DNA of 38,384 nt from a bacterium (GTDB lineage Bacteria; Patescibacteriota; Minisyncoccia; Minisyncoccales; UBA1441): the NCBI GenBank assembly GCA_029559515.1, contig JAKQBO010000009.1, forward strand, positions 1 to 38,384. Reading direction: 5' to 3'. Made by a program: the position numbers and the translations under genes. Shown here piece after piece: positions 1 to 8,660 of the stretch (the first letter of the stretch is position 1; each line of letters opens with the position of its first letter). A model generated the notes under the pieces. It was not told where the DNA came from. It searched no databases and saw only the letters and a program-made list of their open reading frames with translations.

Positions 1-72
1 GTGGAGTTAGAGGGAATCGAACCCTCATCTCGGCCATGCGAAGGCCGCGCTCGGCCATTGAGCTATAACCCC
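1..72 (-). tRNA. tRNA-Ala (anticodon CGC), 3' end cut by window edge
   Basis: Reverse complement GGGGTTATAGCTC...TTCGCAT...GGTTCGATT...TAACTCCA folds as a cloverleaf; anticodon loop TTCGCAT; G3:U70 alanine identity pair present. Confidence 0.9.
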
Positions 73-78
73 TAATAA

Positions 79-291
79 TTATGATTTTTTGTTCAGCTCC
101 GCCAGCAGATCCGATAAAGGCAGGCCGTACCGTTCGGCCACCTGTCCCAAGGATAGTTGGCTGATTTCGTAAGCCGCCAGAGGACAGCTGAGGCAGGGCA
201 GTTGATAGCGGGCTAAAATCTCTGCCGCTCCGGGACGATCGAGAATTTTGGCTAAATTCGTTTCTGCGGTAATTTTTTTCATCTTGGCCAT
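79..291 (-). CDS. DUF1858-like small redox-disulfide protein (CxxC)
   Basis: MAKMKKITAETNLAKILDRPGAAEILARYQLPCLSCPLAAYEISQLSLGQVAERYGL resembles the DUF1858 pattern; start moved to M29 of the ORF because an extended -10 lies 9 nt upstream. Confidence 0.75.
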   Translation of the reverse strand: MAKMKKITAETNLAKILDRPGAAEILARYQLPCLSCPLAAYEISQLSLGQVAERYGLPLSDLLAELNKKS

Positions 292-330
292 ACTACACTT
301 AAGATAGCACAAAAGGCTATTTTCGGCCAT

Positions 331-359
331 TTGCTCCGGCCAAGACAATGGGATACAAT
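331..359 (+). promoter_or_regulatory. sigma70-like promoter TTGCTC-N17-TACAAT, -10 ends 8 nt before the ATG at 368
   Basis: Read directly; 17-nt spacer. Confidence 0.55.
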
Positions 360-367
360 CAGGGATC

Positions 368-1291
368 ATGAACAAGATAATTTACCTGGGAATGGTTATT
401 TTAGCCTTTGGTTTGCTTGGCGCCGGCCCAGCTTCAGCCGAAACAGTTACTGATGTACCGCTCTTTAGCAAGCTCGACCCCGAATCAGCTTCAATGTTGG
501 CAACCACGATTGTCCTTGGTTTTGTAGACGGGCTTAACCCATACTCTCTCTGGGGGCTGGTTTTTCTCTTAGGAATCGTCATGACTGCCGGCTCTCGCTC
601 CCGGGCAGTCATTGTCGGGCTAACCTATTTAGTAGTTGTTGGCCTGACCTACGGCCTGATGACCGTCGGCTTTTTGAATGTTTTTTCTCGCTTCTCTCAT
701 CAGTATCTGCTCCAGGTCATTGTCGGCCTGGTAGCCATGGTTTTTGCTTTAATTAATATTTATGATTATTTCCGCGGCCGGGACAAGTCAACCTTGGTGG
801 CTCCCAAAAGACAGTCTCGACTGCGCCAAAGAATCCAAAAAGTTATGAGCCCGACCAACGGCATCGGCACTCTGATTATCGGAACGGTGGTGGTGGCTTT
901 AGGGATGACAATTCTTGAATTCCCCCTAAGCTTTTCCACGCCTCTAATCTGGACTAATATTATAGCTCGGCATCAAGTTAACTTGCTCGTCTTCCTTCTG
1001 CTGTTGCTAGTATATCTACTGATTTATCTATTCGATGAATTCATTGTTTTCTTTTCAATCATCTTTGCCTTGGGCAAAAATAAGTCCCACCAAAATAGAG
1101 AGTCGGCTCTAAAGTTAATCGGTGGAACCGTTATCTTCTTTTTGGCCATTGCTTTAATTATGGATCTAGAACTCCTGAACACTTTGACCGGATCATTGCT
1201 CCTCTTTGGCTTAGCCTTAGCCGTTTCTTTTTCGATTCTAATAATTTTTCCCGATCGCCGAAAAAAGCTTGAGATTAAGAGCTCCACTTAA
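368..1291 (+). CDS. CcdA/DsbD-transmembrane-like membrane protein lacking the conserved cysteines
   Basis: Signal/TM N-terminus and several TM helices; motif FVDGLNPYSLWGLVFLLGI resembles xDGxNPCAxWxLxFL with Cys replaced by Tyr. Confidence 0.6.
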   Translation: MNKIIYLGMVILAFGLLGAGPASAETVTDVPLFSKLDPESASMLATTIVLGFVDGLNPYSLWGLVFLLGIVMTAGSRSRAVIVGLTYLVVVGLTYGLMTVGFLNVFSRFSHQYLLQVIVGLVAMVFALINIYDYFRGRDKSTLVAPKRQSRLRQRIQKVMSPTNGIGTLIIGTVVVALGMTILEFPLSFSTPLIWTNIIARHQVNLLVFLLLLLVYLLIYLFDEFIVFFSIIFALGKNKSHQNRESALKLIGGTVIFFLAIALIMDLELLNTLTGSLLLFGLALAVSFSILIIFPDRRKKLEIKSST

Positions 1292-3956
1292 GTTTCACTC
1301 GGACTGTTATCATTTTCCTGATTTCTTCACCGATTATGACTGTGGCCGCCAAGCTAATGGCCATCAACCATTCGCTTAGAGTCAGGGATGTTGTCCGGAA
1401 AACTGCCTGCATCCAAGGGTTATAGACTACCAGCATCTGAAGCGGAATAACGGCGAGCATGACTCCAAGCAACCAGCGATTGCTTAATGGGTTCAGCTGA
1501 AAAATTGATTTGTTTTGGCTACGGCAATTCCAAGCATTAAACCACTGAGAAATAGCCATCGTTGTTAAGGCCAGAGTCTGGGCTTTAGCTAAATCAAAAT
1601 CAGCAAAATTAGAGTATTGGCTAAAAAGCCAGAGCGTTCCGAGCATCATTGGAACTGACATTAGTAATATTCTCAGGCCCATCAGTGAATCAACCAAGTG
1701 CTGCTTGGTTTTTCTAGACTTGGCCTTAAGGAGGCCCTCTGCCTTTGGCTCAAAGGCCAGGGCCACATCCAGGGAACCGTCGGTTACCACATTCAACCAG
1801 ATGATCTGAGCGGCGGTCAGCGGTAGTGGCAGACGCAGCAAGAAGGCAGCTGAAATAAGCAAAATTTCTCCGGCCGAAGTGGCAAAAAGATACAGAATAA
1901 CTCTTTTGATGCTCTGATAAATTCCCCGGCCTTCTTCCACCGCGGCAACAATACTTTCTAGATTATCATCGAGCAAGATAATGTCCGAGGCCTCTTTAGC
2001 CACTTCGGTTCCCAGCCGTCCCATAGCTACCCCTAGGTCGGCGGCCATCAGAGAGGGAGCGTCATTAACTCCGTCTCCGGTCATGGCAACAACTTCTTTT
2101 CTTCGGCGATAAGCCTTGACAATCCTGAGTTTATGCTTCGGAGTCACCCGGGCAAAGACACTCACCCGGTTCAGTTTCATTTCCAGTTCTTCATCTGACA
2201 TTTGGTCGAGCTCGGAGCCGCTTAAGCTCCGGTCTCCTTCAAGGAAGATATTTGCTTCCCGGGCGACCGCCCGGGCCGCCGCCTCGTAGTCTCCGGTAAT
2301 CATAGCAACTTTAAGCCCGGCCGCCTGTAGCTTCCTGACTGCCCGGGCCGCTTCCGGTCTTATTGCATCTCTCATTCCACAGAAACCCAGAAAATTAAGC
2401 TTCGGTAAATTCTTGGAATCTACCGATCCGCTAACTTCCCTCTCGGCAAAGGCCAGAACGCGCAAACCGTCTTCAGCCATCGCTTCAAAGATTTGTTTCA
2501 GCTCTGCCTTTCTTTCAGCTGTCAGCTGTAGCCGCTTATCTTCTTTTTGCCACCCTGAGCAGAAATCTACCACTATCTCCGGAGCCCCAACCACGATTAA
2601 GGTTTTTCTATCGCCTTCTTGAAAGACGGCGGCCTGGTACTTGGCTTGATAGTCGAAAGGCATTCTTTGAATCACCGGCTTTTCTTTTAAAAGATCTTCC
2701 CGCCTAACTCCCATTTTCTGAGCCAAAACTTGCAGAGCAGCTTCAGTGGGATCACCGGCCACGCGCCAACGATCCTCTTCCTCCAAGTAGGCTAGACGGG
2801 CCGAACCAGCAAAGGCAGCCGCCTGGGCTACCCGGAACAGCTCCGGCCATCTCTTTTCATCAGCCGGATGATCATTAAACAGAACCCGACCCTCGGGCTG
2901 GTAGCCGACTCCGGTAACCCGGAAGTGTTGGCCACTAACGTAAAGCTCTCGAACCACCAGCTCGTTTTTAGTAATGGTCCCAGTTTTATCAATAGCGATA
3001 ACATGAGCTTCGCCCAGGGATTCAACTGCCTGTAGTCTTTTAACCAGGACATTTCTTTTGCCCATTCGCCAGACTCCAGTTGCTAAAACCAAGGTAATTA
3101 CAACAGGTAACCCTTCCGGGATGACAGAAACAGCAATCGCAACAATCACCTCAAATGTCTCTAACATGTTTCGGCCGGTCAGCCAGGCAAAGGAAAAGAG
3201 GCCGGCAGCTACCACGGCAAAAGCGACAATAATCAAATGGGACAGCTTCTTGATGTTGTCCTTTAATGGTGAAGTGGTGTCGATTGCGGCAATCTCTTGT
3301 GATACCTGGCCAATGGCCGTGTTGACGCCCGTACCGACAACCACCGCCCGACCGACACCGGCCAGAACATAGGTCCCTTTAAAAACCATGTTCATCTGAT
3401 CAGCCAAAACAGCCTCACCCTTTATTGCTTCAGCCTTTTTATAGATCGGATGAGATTTTCCGGTCAGGGCGGCCTCGTCGATTCTGACTTGATGAGATTC
3501 AATTACTCGAGCATCGGCAGGAATCTTTTCGCCTTCCTGAAGCACAATAATGTCGCCCGGCACAATTTCTTTATCCGCAACAATTAGTTCCCGGCCTTCC
3601 CTGATAACCGTAGTATTGGTTTCCACAAATTTCTTCAGGGCCGTCAGGGCATTCTGAGCTTTTCCCTCCTGAACGGTGCCGATAACAGCGTTGAAGGTCA
3701 GCACCGCCAAAACAATTAGCCCGTCAATATAGTCGCCCAATAAAAAGAAAACTAGGCCGGCGCCCAAGAGAACGTAAATGAGCGGACTTCTGAACTGATG
3801 CCAGAAAATAGTCAATAGGCTGTCGACTTTAGCCTCGGGAAGCTTATTCGGACCAACCTGGCTGATTCTTTCTTTAACCTCTTGCTCCTTTAAGCCAGAA
3901 AGCCGACTATCAAGCTTCTGAATGACCTCATCTGGGCTGAGGTTGTACCAGTTCAT
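1275..3956 (-). CDS. P2-type cation-transporting ATPase (Ca2+-ATPase-like)
   Basis: Cation_ATPase_N-like start, PEGLP in M4, DKTGTITKNE phosphorylation motif, MITGDYEAAARAVA, AMTGDGVNDAPSL, WLNVVTDG in M6; actuator motif reads TGKS. Confidence 0.93.
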   Translation of the reverse strand: MNWYNLSPDEVIQKLDSRLSGLKEQEVKERISQVGPNKLPEAKVDSLLTIFWHQFRSPLIYVLLGAGLVFFLLGDYIDGLIVLAVLTFNAVIGTVQEGKAQNALTALKKFVETNTTVIREGRELIVADKEIVPGDIIVLQEGEKIPADARVIESHQVRIDEAALTGKSHPIYKKAEAIKGEAVLADQMNMVFKGTYVLAGVGRAVVVGTGVNTAIGQVSQEIAAIDTTSPLKDNIKKLSHLIIVAFAVVAAGLFSFAWLTGRNMLETFEVIVAIAVSVIPEGLPVVITLVLATGVWRMGKRNVLVKRLQAVESLGEAHVIAIDKTGTITKNELVVRELYVSGQHFRVTGVGYQPEGRVLFNDHPADEKRWPELFRVAQAAAFAGSARLAYLEEEDRWRVAGDPTEAALQVLAQKMGVRREDLLKEKPVIQRMPFDYQAKYQAAVFQEGDRKTLIVVGAPEIVVDFCSGWQKEDKRLQLTAERKAELKQIFEAMAEDGLRVLAFAEREVSGSVDSKNLPKLNFLGFCGMRDAIRPEAARAVRKLQAAGLKVAMITGDYEAAARAVAREANIFLEGDRSLSGSELDQMSDEELEMKLNRVSVFARVTPKHKLRIVKAYRRRKEVVAMTGDGVNDAPSLMAADLGVAMGRLGTEVAKEASDIILLDDNLESIVAAVEEGRGIYQSIKRVILYLFATSAGEILLISAAFLLRLPLPLTAAQIIWLNVVTDGSLDVALAFEPKAEGLLKAKSRKTKQHLVDSLMGLRILLMSVPMMLGTLWLFSQYSNFADFDLAKAQTLALTTMAISQWFNAWNCRSQNKSIFQLNPLSNRWLLGVMLAVIPLQMLVVYNPWMQAVFRTTSLTLSEWLMAISLAATVIIGEEIRKMITVRVKLKWSS

Positions 3957-3989
3957 CTTAAACGTTTTTGCTAATTGTTATAAACACAG

Positions 3990-4060
3990 TCGGGACACCG
4001 AGATTCGAACTCGGACCAGAGCCACCCGAAGGCCCCGTGCTGCCATTACACCATGCCCCG
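3990..4060 (-). tRNA. tRNA-Pro (anticodon CGG)
   Basis: Reverse complement CGGGGCATGGTGTAATGGCAGCACGGGGCCTTCGGGTGGCTC...GTTCGAATC...TGTCCCGA; loop TTCGGGT; CCA not encoded (ACTG). Confidence 0.9.
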
Positions 4061-5518
4061 TTATTTGACATAAAACTTTTCTCGGATCGAAAGATCTTCT
4101 TCTTGCCTCACCTTATCTATTTCTTGCTTTGATTTTTCCGCCTGTTCCATCAGCTTTTCATCTGAAAGCTGGCCGAGCCTTCTGACTTCCTCAAGCAAAA
4201 TTTCTTTTTTATTTTTCTTCGGATCTTCTAAAACCTGCTCTAATAGAATATGCAAGACCTGACCAATCTTGGGTCCGGGTTTGATGTCTAAAGCCTGCAT
4301 AATGTCATAGCCGTTGACGGCCAGCATCTCGGTTGAGATCGGATCCTGAGCCAGGTGTTCAACCATATACTCCAGGTGCCGAAGCTTATAGGGCTTAGCC
4401 TTGGGCACTCCTGAACCGATTCGGTCGGCCATGCGGACCTGGATCAGGTCGGGGATGTTTTCCAAACCAACCCGGCGAATCAGCTTTCGCACCGAGGACT
4501 CGCCAACTTCGTCAACATTATAGTAGAAAAGATGATAACGAACCAGTCTGACCACTTGCCTGATGTCCTGACTTGGAAATCTCAGGCGTTTCATTATCTT
4601 TTCGGTCATATTAGCCCCAACTACCTCGTGGTTGTAAAAAGTCGCCTCTGCTCCTTGGCCGCTTTTTGTCTTTGGCTTGGCAACGTCATGCAATAAAGCC
4701 GCTAGGCGAACATGAAGATTAAACCCTTGCTCGGCCGCATAGCGCAGCGAGCGGATTGAATGCTCATAAACATTGTAAATATGGTGTTTGTTTTGATCAA
4801 CATCATATCCTTCTTCTAGCTCGGGGATGATATAACGCAGCAATCCAACTTGCCTCAAAAGGTCAACTCCTTCAGCGGCACGGACGCTCATAATAATTTT
4901 AACTAATTCGTCTCGAATTCTTTCCGCCGAAATGTTTTTCAACAGATGAGCCTGTTTTTGGATGGCCTGAATGGTTTTAAATTCAATTTCAAAATCTAGT
5001 GTTGTTGCTAGCCGGACAGCTCTCATCATGCGCAGAGCGTCTTCGTTAAAGCGTTCATCGGGTTGGCCAACGGCTCTGATAATATGATCGGCCAAGTCCT
5101 GCTGCCCTTCAAAGGGGTCAACTAATATTGTTTTGTCGTCTTTAACTTCTAAAGCAATGGCGTTGATGGTAAAGTCGCGCCGAGCCAAGTCCTCTTGTAA
5201 ACTGTCAATGAAATCAATCTTGCTCGGATGGCGTTGGTCGCGGTAGTCTCTTTCAATTCGGTAAGGCATAACCTGAATCTCCTTCAGGCTGCTCTCGGAA
5301 CTGCCGGTTAAGACCGTGACCATGCCAAAATTATTATCAATAAAGTGCTTTTTAAATAATTTGGTAATCTCCGGCGGCCGGGCATTGGTCGTCACATCCC
5401 AATCATTGGGTTTTTGATCCAGAATTAAATCCCGAACACAGCCGCCGACCAAGTAAGCCTCGTAGCCGGATTTCTTTAAAGTGGCCACAACTTCTTTTAC
5501 TTCTTTAGGAATAGTCAT
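4061..5518 (-). CDS. cca: CCA-adding tRNA nucleotidyltransferase with HD domain
   Basis: YLVGGCVRDLILDQKPNDWDVTTNARP nucleotidyltransferase motif; RDFTINAIAL; HD motif LLHDVAKP. Confidence 0.93.
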   Translation of the reverse strand: MTIPKEVKEVVATLKKSGYEAYLVGGCVRDLILDQKPNDWDVTTNARPPEITKLFKKHFIDNNFGMVTVLTGSSESSLKEIQVMPYRIERDYRDQRHPSKIDFIDSLQEDLARRDFTINAIALEVKDDKTILVDPFEGQQDLADHIIRAVGQPDERFNEDALRMMRAVRLATTLDFEIEFKTIQAIQKQAHLLKNISAERIRDELVKIIMSVRAAEGVDLLRQVGLLRYIIPELEEGYDVDQNKHHIYNVYEHSIRSLRYAAEQGFNLHVRLAALLHDVAKPKTKSGQGAEATFYNHEVVGANMTEKIMKRLRFPSQDIRQVVRLVRYHLFYYNVDEVGESSVRKLIRRVGLENIPDLIQVRMADRIGSGVPKAKPYKLRHLEYMVEHLAQDPISTEMLAVNGYDIMQALDIKPGPKIGQVLHILLEQVLEDPKKNKKEILLEEVRRLGQLSDEKLMEQAEKSKQEIDKVRQEEDLSIREKFYVK

Positions 5519-5524
5519 GGCTTT

Positions 5525-5553
5525 ATTCTAACGGAATCGTCCCGGGCTTTCAA
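5525..5553 (-). promoter_or_regulatory. sigma70-like promoter TTGAAA-N17-TAGAAT, -10 ends 6 nt before the cca ATG
   Basis: Reverse complement TTGAAAGCCCGGGACGATTCCGTTAGAATAAAGCCATG. Confidence 0.7.
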
Positions 5554-5594
5554 TTGACCTATGGGAGTTTTTATGATTAAATGGCCCTAGCTCG

Positions 5595-5668
5595 GCGCCC
5601 GTAGCTCAATCGGATAGAGTGAATGCCTTCGAAGCATTAGGTTGCAGGTTCGAGTCCTGCCGGGCGCA
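5595..5668 (+). tRNA. tRNA-Arg (anticodon TCG)
   Basis: GCGCCCGTAGCTCAATCGGATAGAG...CTTCGAA...GGTTCGAGTCCTGCCGGGCGCA cloverleaf; CCA not encoded. Confidence 0.95.
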
Positions 5669-5682
5669 CTTATCGTTGCCCA

Positions 5683-5754
5683 GCCCCCATAACTCAACGG
5701 TAGAGTAGCTGCCTCTTAAGCAGTAAGTTCTAGGTTCGAATCCTAGTGGGGGCA
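5683..5754 (+). tRNA. tRNA-Lys (anticodon CTT)
   Basis: GCCCCCATAACTCAACGGTAGAGT...CTCTTAA...GGTTCGAATCCTAGTGGGGGCA cloverleaf; CCA not encoded. Confidence 0.95.
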
Positions 5755-5773
5755 CTAATTAATCATTAAGTAT

Positions 5774-5968
5774 ATGAGTGAAGACTCTGAAAAGAAAAAT
5801 CCAGATACTGGATCGGCTGAAGCCCAGATCGAAGCCATAAATCAACGCCTAGAAAAGCTGTCCCAGCACTTTGAGAAACACCCCAAAGACAAACATTCGC
5901 GGCGTGGCTTATTAGCCTTGATTAATCGGCGACGCCGGAATTTGGAGTATCTTAAAAAAGACAAATGA
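5774..5968 (+). CDS. rpsO: 30S ribosomal protein S15 (uS15), shortened at both ends
   Basis: DTGSAEAQIEAINQRLEKLSQHFEKHPKDKHSRRGLLALINRRRRNLEYLKKDK matches the S15 core; located upstream of pnp as in many bacteria. Confidence 0.9.
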   Translation: MSEDSEKKNPDTGSAEAQIEAINQRLEKLSQHFEKHPKDKHSRRGLLALINRRRRNLEYLKKDK

Positions 5969-6495
5969 AAAAATCAAAAGAACAGCGCGTCGGGGTGTTT
6001 ATCGACGTCCAGAACCTTTATCACACCGCCAAAAATATCTATAAAACTCGAGTTGATTTTGGCCAAATCCTAAAAGAGGCCATTGACGGACGAAAGCTGA
6101 TTCGGGCTTTCGCTTATGTTATTCGAACTAAGGGCGGTGAAGAGAAGGCTTTCTTTGACGCCTTGAGCCAACTCGGTATTGAAACCCGGGTCAAAGACCT
6201 TAAGGAGTTTTACAGTGGCGTCAAGAAGGCCAACTGGGATGTCGGCCTGGCCGTTGATGCAATCCGAGTCGGCCCTGGAGTAGATGTAGTTGTGATCGTC
6301 TCCGGAGACGGAGACTTCGCTCCCCTGGTTGAATATTTAAAAAACCGGGGCAAGCGAGTAGAAGTGGTTGCTTTTGGAAAAACTACCGCTCAGGAATTAA
6401 TTGAAGTGGCTGATGAATTTATTAATCTCGACCAAAACTCAGGACACTTTCTAATGAAAGAGAAGTTCTACAGCCGTCTGATAAAAAATCAATAA
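5965..6495 (+). CDS. NYN domain (LabA/DUF88-like) putative PIN-fold ribonuclease
   Basis: GVFIDVQNLYHTAK, KKANWDVGLAVDAIRV, VVIVSGDGDFAPLVEYLKNRGKRVEVVAF; 4-nt ATGA overlap with rpsO. Confidence 0.9.
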   Translation: MKKSKEQRVGVFIDVQNLYHTAKNIYKTRVDFGQILKEAIDGRKLIRAFAYVIRTKGGEEKAFFDALSQLGIETRVKDLKEFYSGVKKANWDVGLAVDAIRVGPGVDVVVIVSGDGDFAPLVEYLKNRGKRVEVVAFGKTTAQELIEVADEFINLDQNSGHFLMKEKFYSRLIKNQ

Positions 6496-6498
6496 AAT

Positions 6499-8649
6499 AT
6501 GATAGGTGAAAAACAATTCAAAAAAGAAATTGCCGGGCAGGAATTTGAAGTCCGGATTGGCCAGATAGCCAATCAGGCTAATAGTAGCGTTATTGTTCGG
6601 CAAGGCGAAACCACCGTTATGGTTACTGTCTGTTCCGGCAGCAACCAGCACGGCAAAGATTTCTTTCCTTTAACCGTAGATTATGAAGAGCGCTATTATG
6701 CCGCTGGTAAGATTTTGGGGTCCCGGTTTATGCGGCGAGAGGGTCACCCCTCCGACGAGGCCACTTTAACCGGTCGATTAATTGATCGATCAATTCGGCC
6801 CCTCTTCCCGGAAAGTTTTAGAAATGAAGTTCAAGTAATTATTACCGTTCTTTCATTCGACGGAATTAATGATCCGGACGTCCCCGGCTTACTGGGAGCC
6901 TCGATTGCGCTGTCGCTGTCTGACCTCCCCTGGCAAGGGCCGATTGCTCCCTGCCGAGTTGGCTATCTAGATAATCAATGGAAGATTAACCCCTCTTACG
7001 AACAACAAGATCAGGCCGAGGTTTATTTAACCCTTTCCGCGGTTGAGGGAGAAAAAGAGATTTTAATCAACATGATTGAAGCCGCCGGGCAGGAGGCCGC
7101 TGAAGAAAAAATCGTCGAAGGACTAACCCAGGCCGAGCCAGTATTAAAAACGCTGATTCAGTTTCAGAAAGAAATTATCAACCAGTACTCCCCGACCAAG
7201 ATTCCGATCCCTGAAGTTGATATTTCTCTTGAAGCTCCAGTTGAGCAAAGCATCAGAAAGTTTATTCAAGAAAAATTAAATAATATTTTTCCGGTTCAGG
7301 CGGAGCAAGAGGTTAAGGAAGTTCTATCCCAGCTCCATCAAGCGCTTCAAGACTTTCTCAATCAGAACCATCCCGAGTGCTTGCCAGAGGGCTTCACTAT
7401 CCTAGAAGAGGAGCTTTATCAATTTATGCGACAACAGGTTCTAGATAACGATCAGCGGCTTGACGGTCGGGGGTTGAAAGAGATTCGGCCTCTCCAGGCT
7501 GAAGTTTCTTTGATTCCTCGAGTCCACGGATCGGGTCTCTTTCAACGAGGCCTGACTAAGGTTCTTTCTGTCGTTACTCTTGGACCAACCGGTGATTGCC
7601 GAAAACTCGAAGGCATGGAAGTGATCGAAGAACGGCGCTTTATGCACCACTACAACTTTCCGCCTTACTCAACCGGAGAGGTTAAGCCTCTCGTCGGCAC
7701 CAAGAGAAGAGAAATTGGACACGGCTATTTGGCTGAGAAGGCTCTCAGCCCCCTTATTCCCGATGTCGAAGACTTCCCTTACACGATTAGGCTGGTCTCA
7801 GAGTGTCTCTCTTCTAATGGCTCAACTTCCATGGGTTCGGTTTGCGCCTCTTCCCTTTCTTTGATGGATGCCGGAGTGCCAATTAAAGCTCCGGCGGCCG
7901 GTATTTCCGTTGGACTGGTTACCGGTCCAGACCACTATAAACTTCTAACCGACGTTCAGGGGGCCGAAGATCACTACGGTGACATGGACTTCAAGGTAGC
8001 CGGGACCAAACAAGGTGTTACGGCTATGCAGGTCGATGTTAAGATCAAAGGCTTAACTAAGCAGATGATCAATGAGGCCCTAGCTCAAGCCAAAGAAGCT
8101 CGCCTGGCTATTTTAGAGACAATGGCCCGGGCGATCGAGCGACCCCGGGATAATCTTTCTCCCTGGGCTCCAAAAATTGTAAGCGGACAAATTAATCCCA
8201 GCAAGATTGGTATGATCATCGGTCCCGGCGGACGAACGATCAATGCCCTAGTTGATAAACACGGCGTCACCATTGACATTGAGGACGACGGCCATGTTTA
8301 TGTTGCCGGGCCAGAAAGGCAGCAAGCTCAAAAAGCTCTTGATGAGATTATGGGAATGACTCATGAAGCCGAAGTTGGTGAAACTTTTGAAGGAAAGGTA
8401 ACTCGAATCTTCAATTTTGGAGCAATGATTGAGTTTTTACCCGGACAGGAGGGCCTGGTCCATATCTCCGAATTTGCTAATCACCGTATCGGACAAGTAG
8501 AAGACGTCGTCAAGGTTGGCGACACCATTCCTGTCAAAGTAATCGAAATAGACGAAAAAGGAAGAATAAACCTTTCGGCCAAGGCGGCCGGTTTTCAAGC
8601 CCCTCAAAAGGCAACCGGTGCCCGCCCTGGACGAACAAGTAAAAGCTGA
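6499..8649 (+). CDS. pnp: polyribonucleotide nucleotidyltransferase (PNPase)
   Basis: Two RNase PH-like halves (GSRFMRREGHPSDEATLTGRLIDRSIRPLFP; SSNGSTSMGSVCASSLSLMDAGVPI), KH (IGMIIGPGGRTINALVDKHG) and S1 domain at the C-terminus. Confidence 0.97.
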   Translation: MIGEKQFKKEIAGQEFEVRIGQIANQANSSVIVRQGETTVMVTVCSGSNQHGKDFFPLTVDYEERYYAAGKILGSRFMRREGHPSDEATLTGRLIDRSIRPLFPESFRNEVQVIITVLSFDGINDPDVPGLLGASIALSLSDLPWQGPIAPCRVGYLDNQWKINPSYEQQDQAEVYLTLSAVEGEKEILINMIEAAGQEAAEEKIVEGLTQAEPVLKTLIQFQKEIINQYSPTKIPIPEVDISLEAPVEQSIRKFIQEKLNNIFPVQAEQEVKEVLSQLHQALQDFLNQNHPECLPEGFTILEEELYQFMRQQVLDNDQRLDGRGLKEIRPLQAEVSLIPRVHGSGLFQRGLTKVLSVVTLGPTGDCRKLEGMEVIEERRFMHHYNFPPYSTGEVKPLVGTKRREIGHGYLAEKALSPLIPDVEDFPYTIRLVSECLSSNGSTSMGSVCASSLSLMDAGVPIKAPAAGISVGLVTGPDHYKLLTDVQGAEDHYGDMDFKVAGTKQGVTAMQVDVKIKGLTKQMINEALAQAKEARLAILETMARAIERPRDNLSPWAPKIVSGQINPSKIGMIIGPGGRTINALVDKHGVTIDIEDDGHVYVAGPERQQAQKALDEIMGMTHEAEVGETFEGKVTRIFNFGAMIEFLPGQEGLVHISEFANHRIGQVEDVVKVGDTIPVKVIEIDEKGRINLSAKAAGFQAPQKATGARPGRTSKS

Positions 8650-8660
8650 CGCTAACCATT

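Noticed and set aside
5950-5985. Possible recoded TGA (as in SR1/Gracilibacteria) at the end of rpsO
   Set aside because: pnp and rsmA also end naturally at TGA, TGA/ATG overlaps mark gene junctions, and read-through does not restore the S15 C-terminus.
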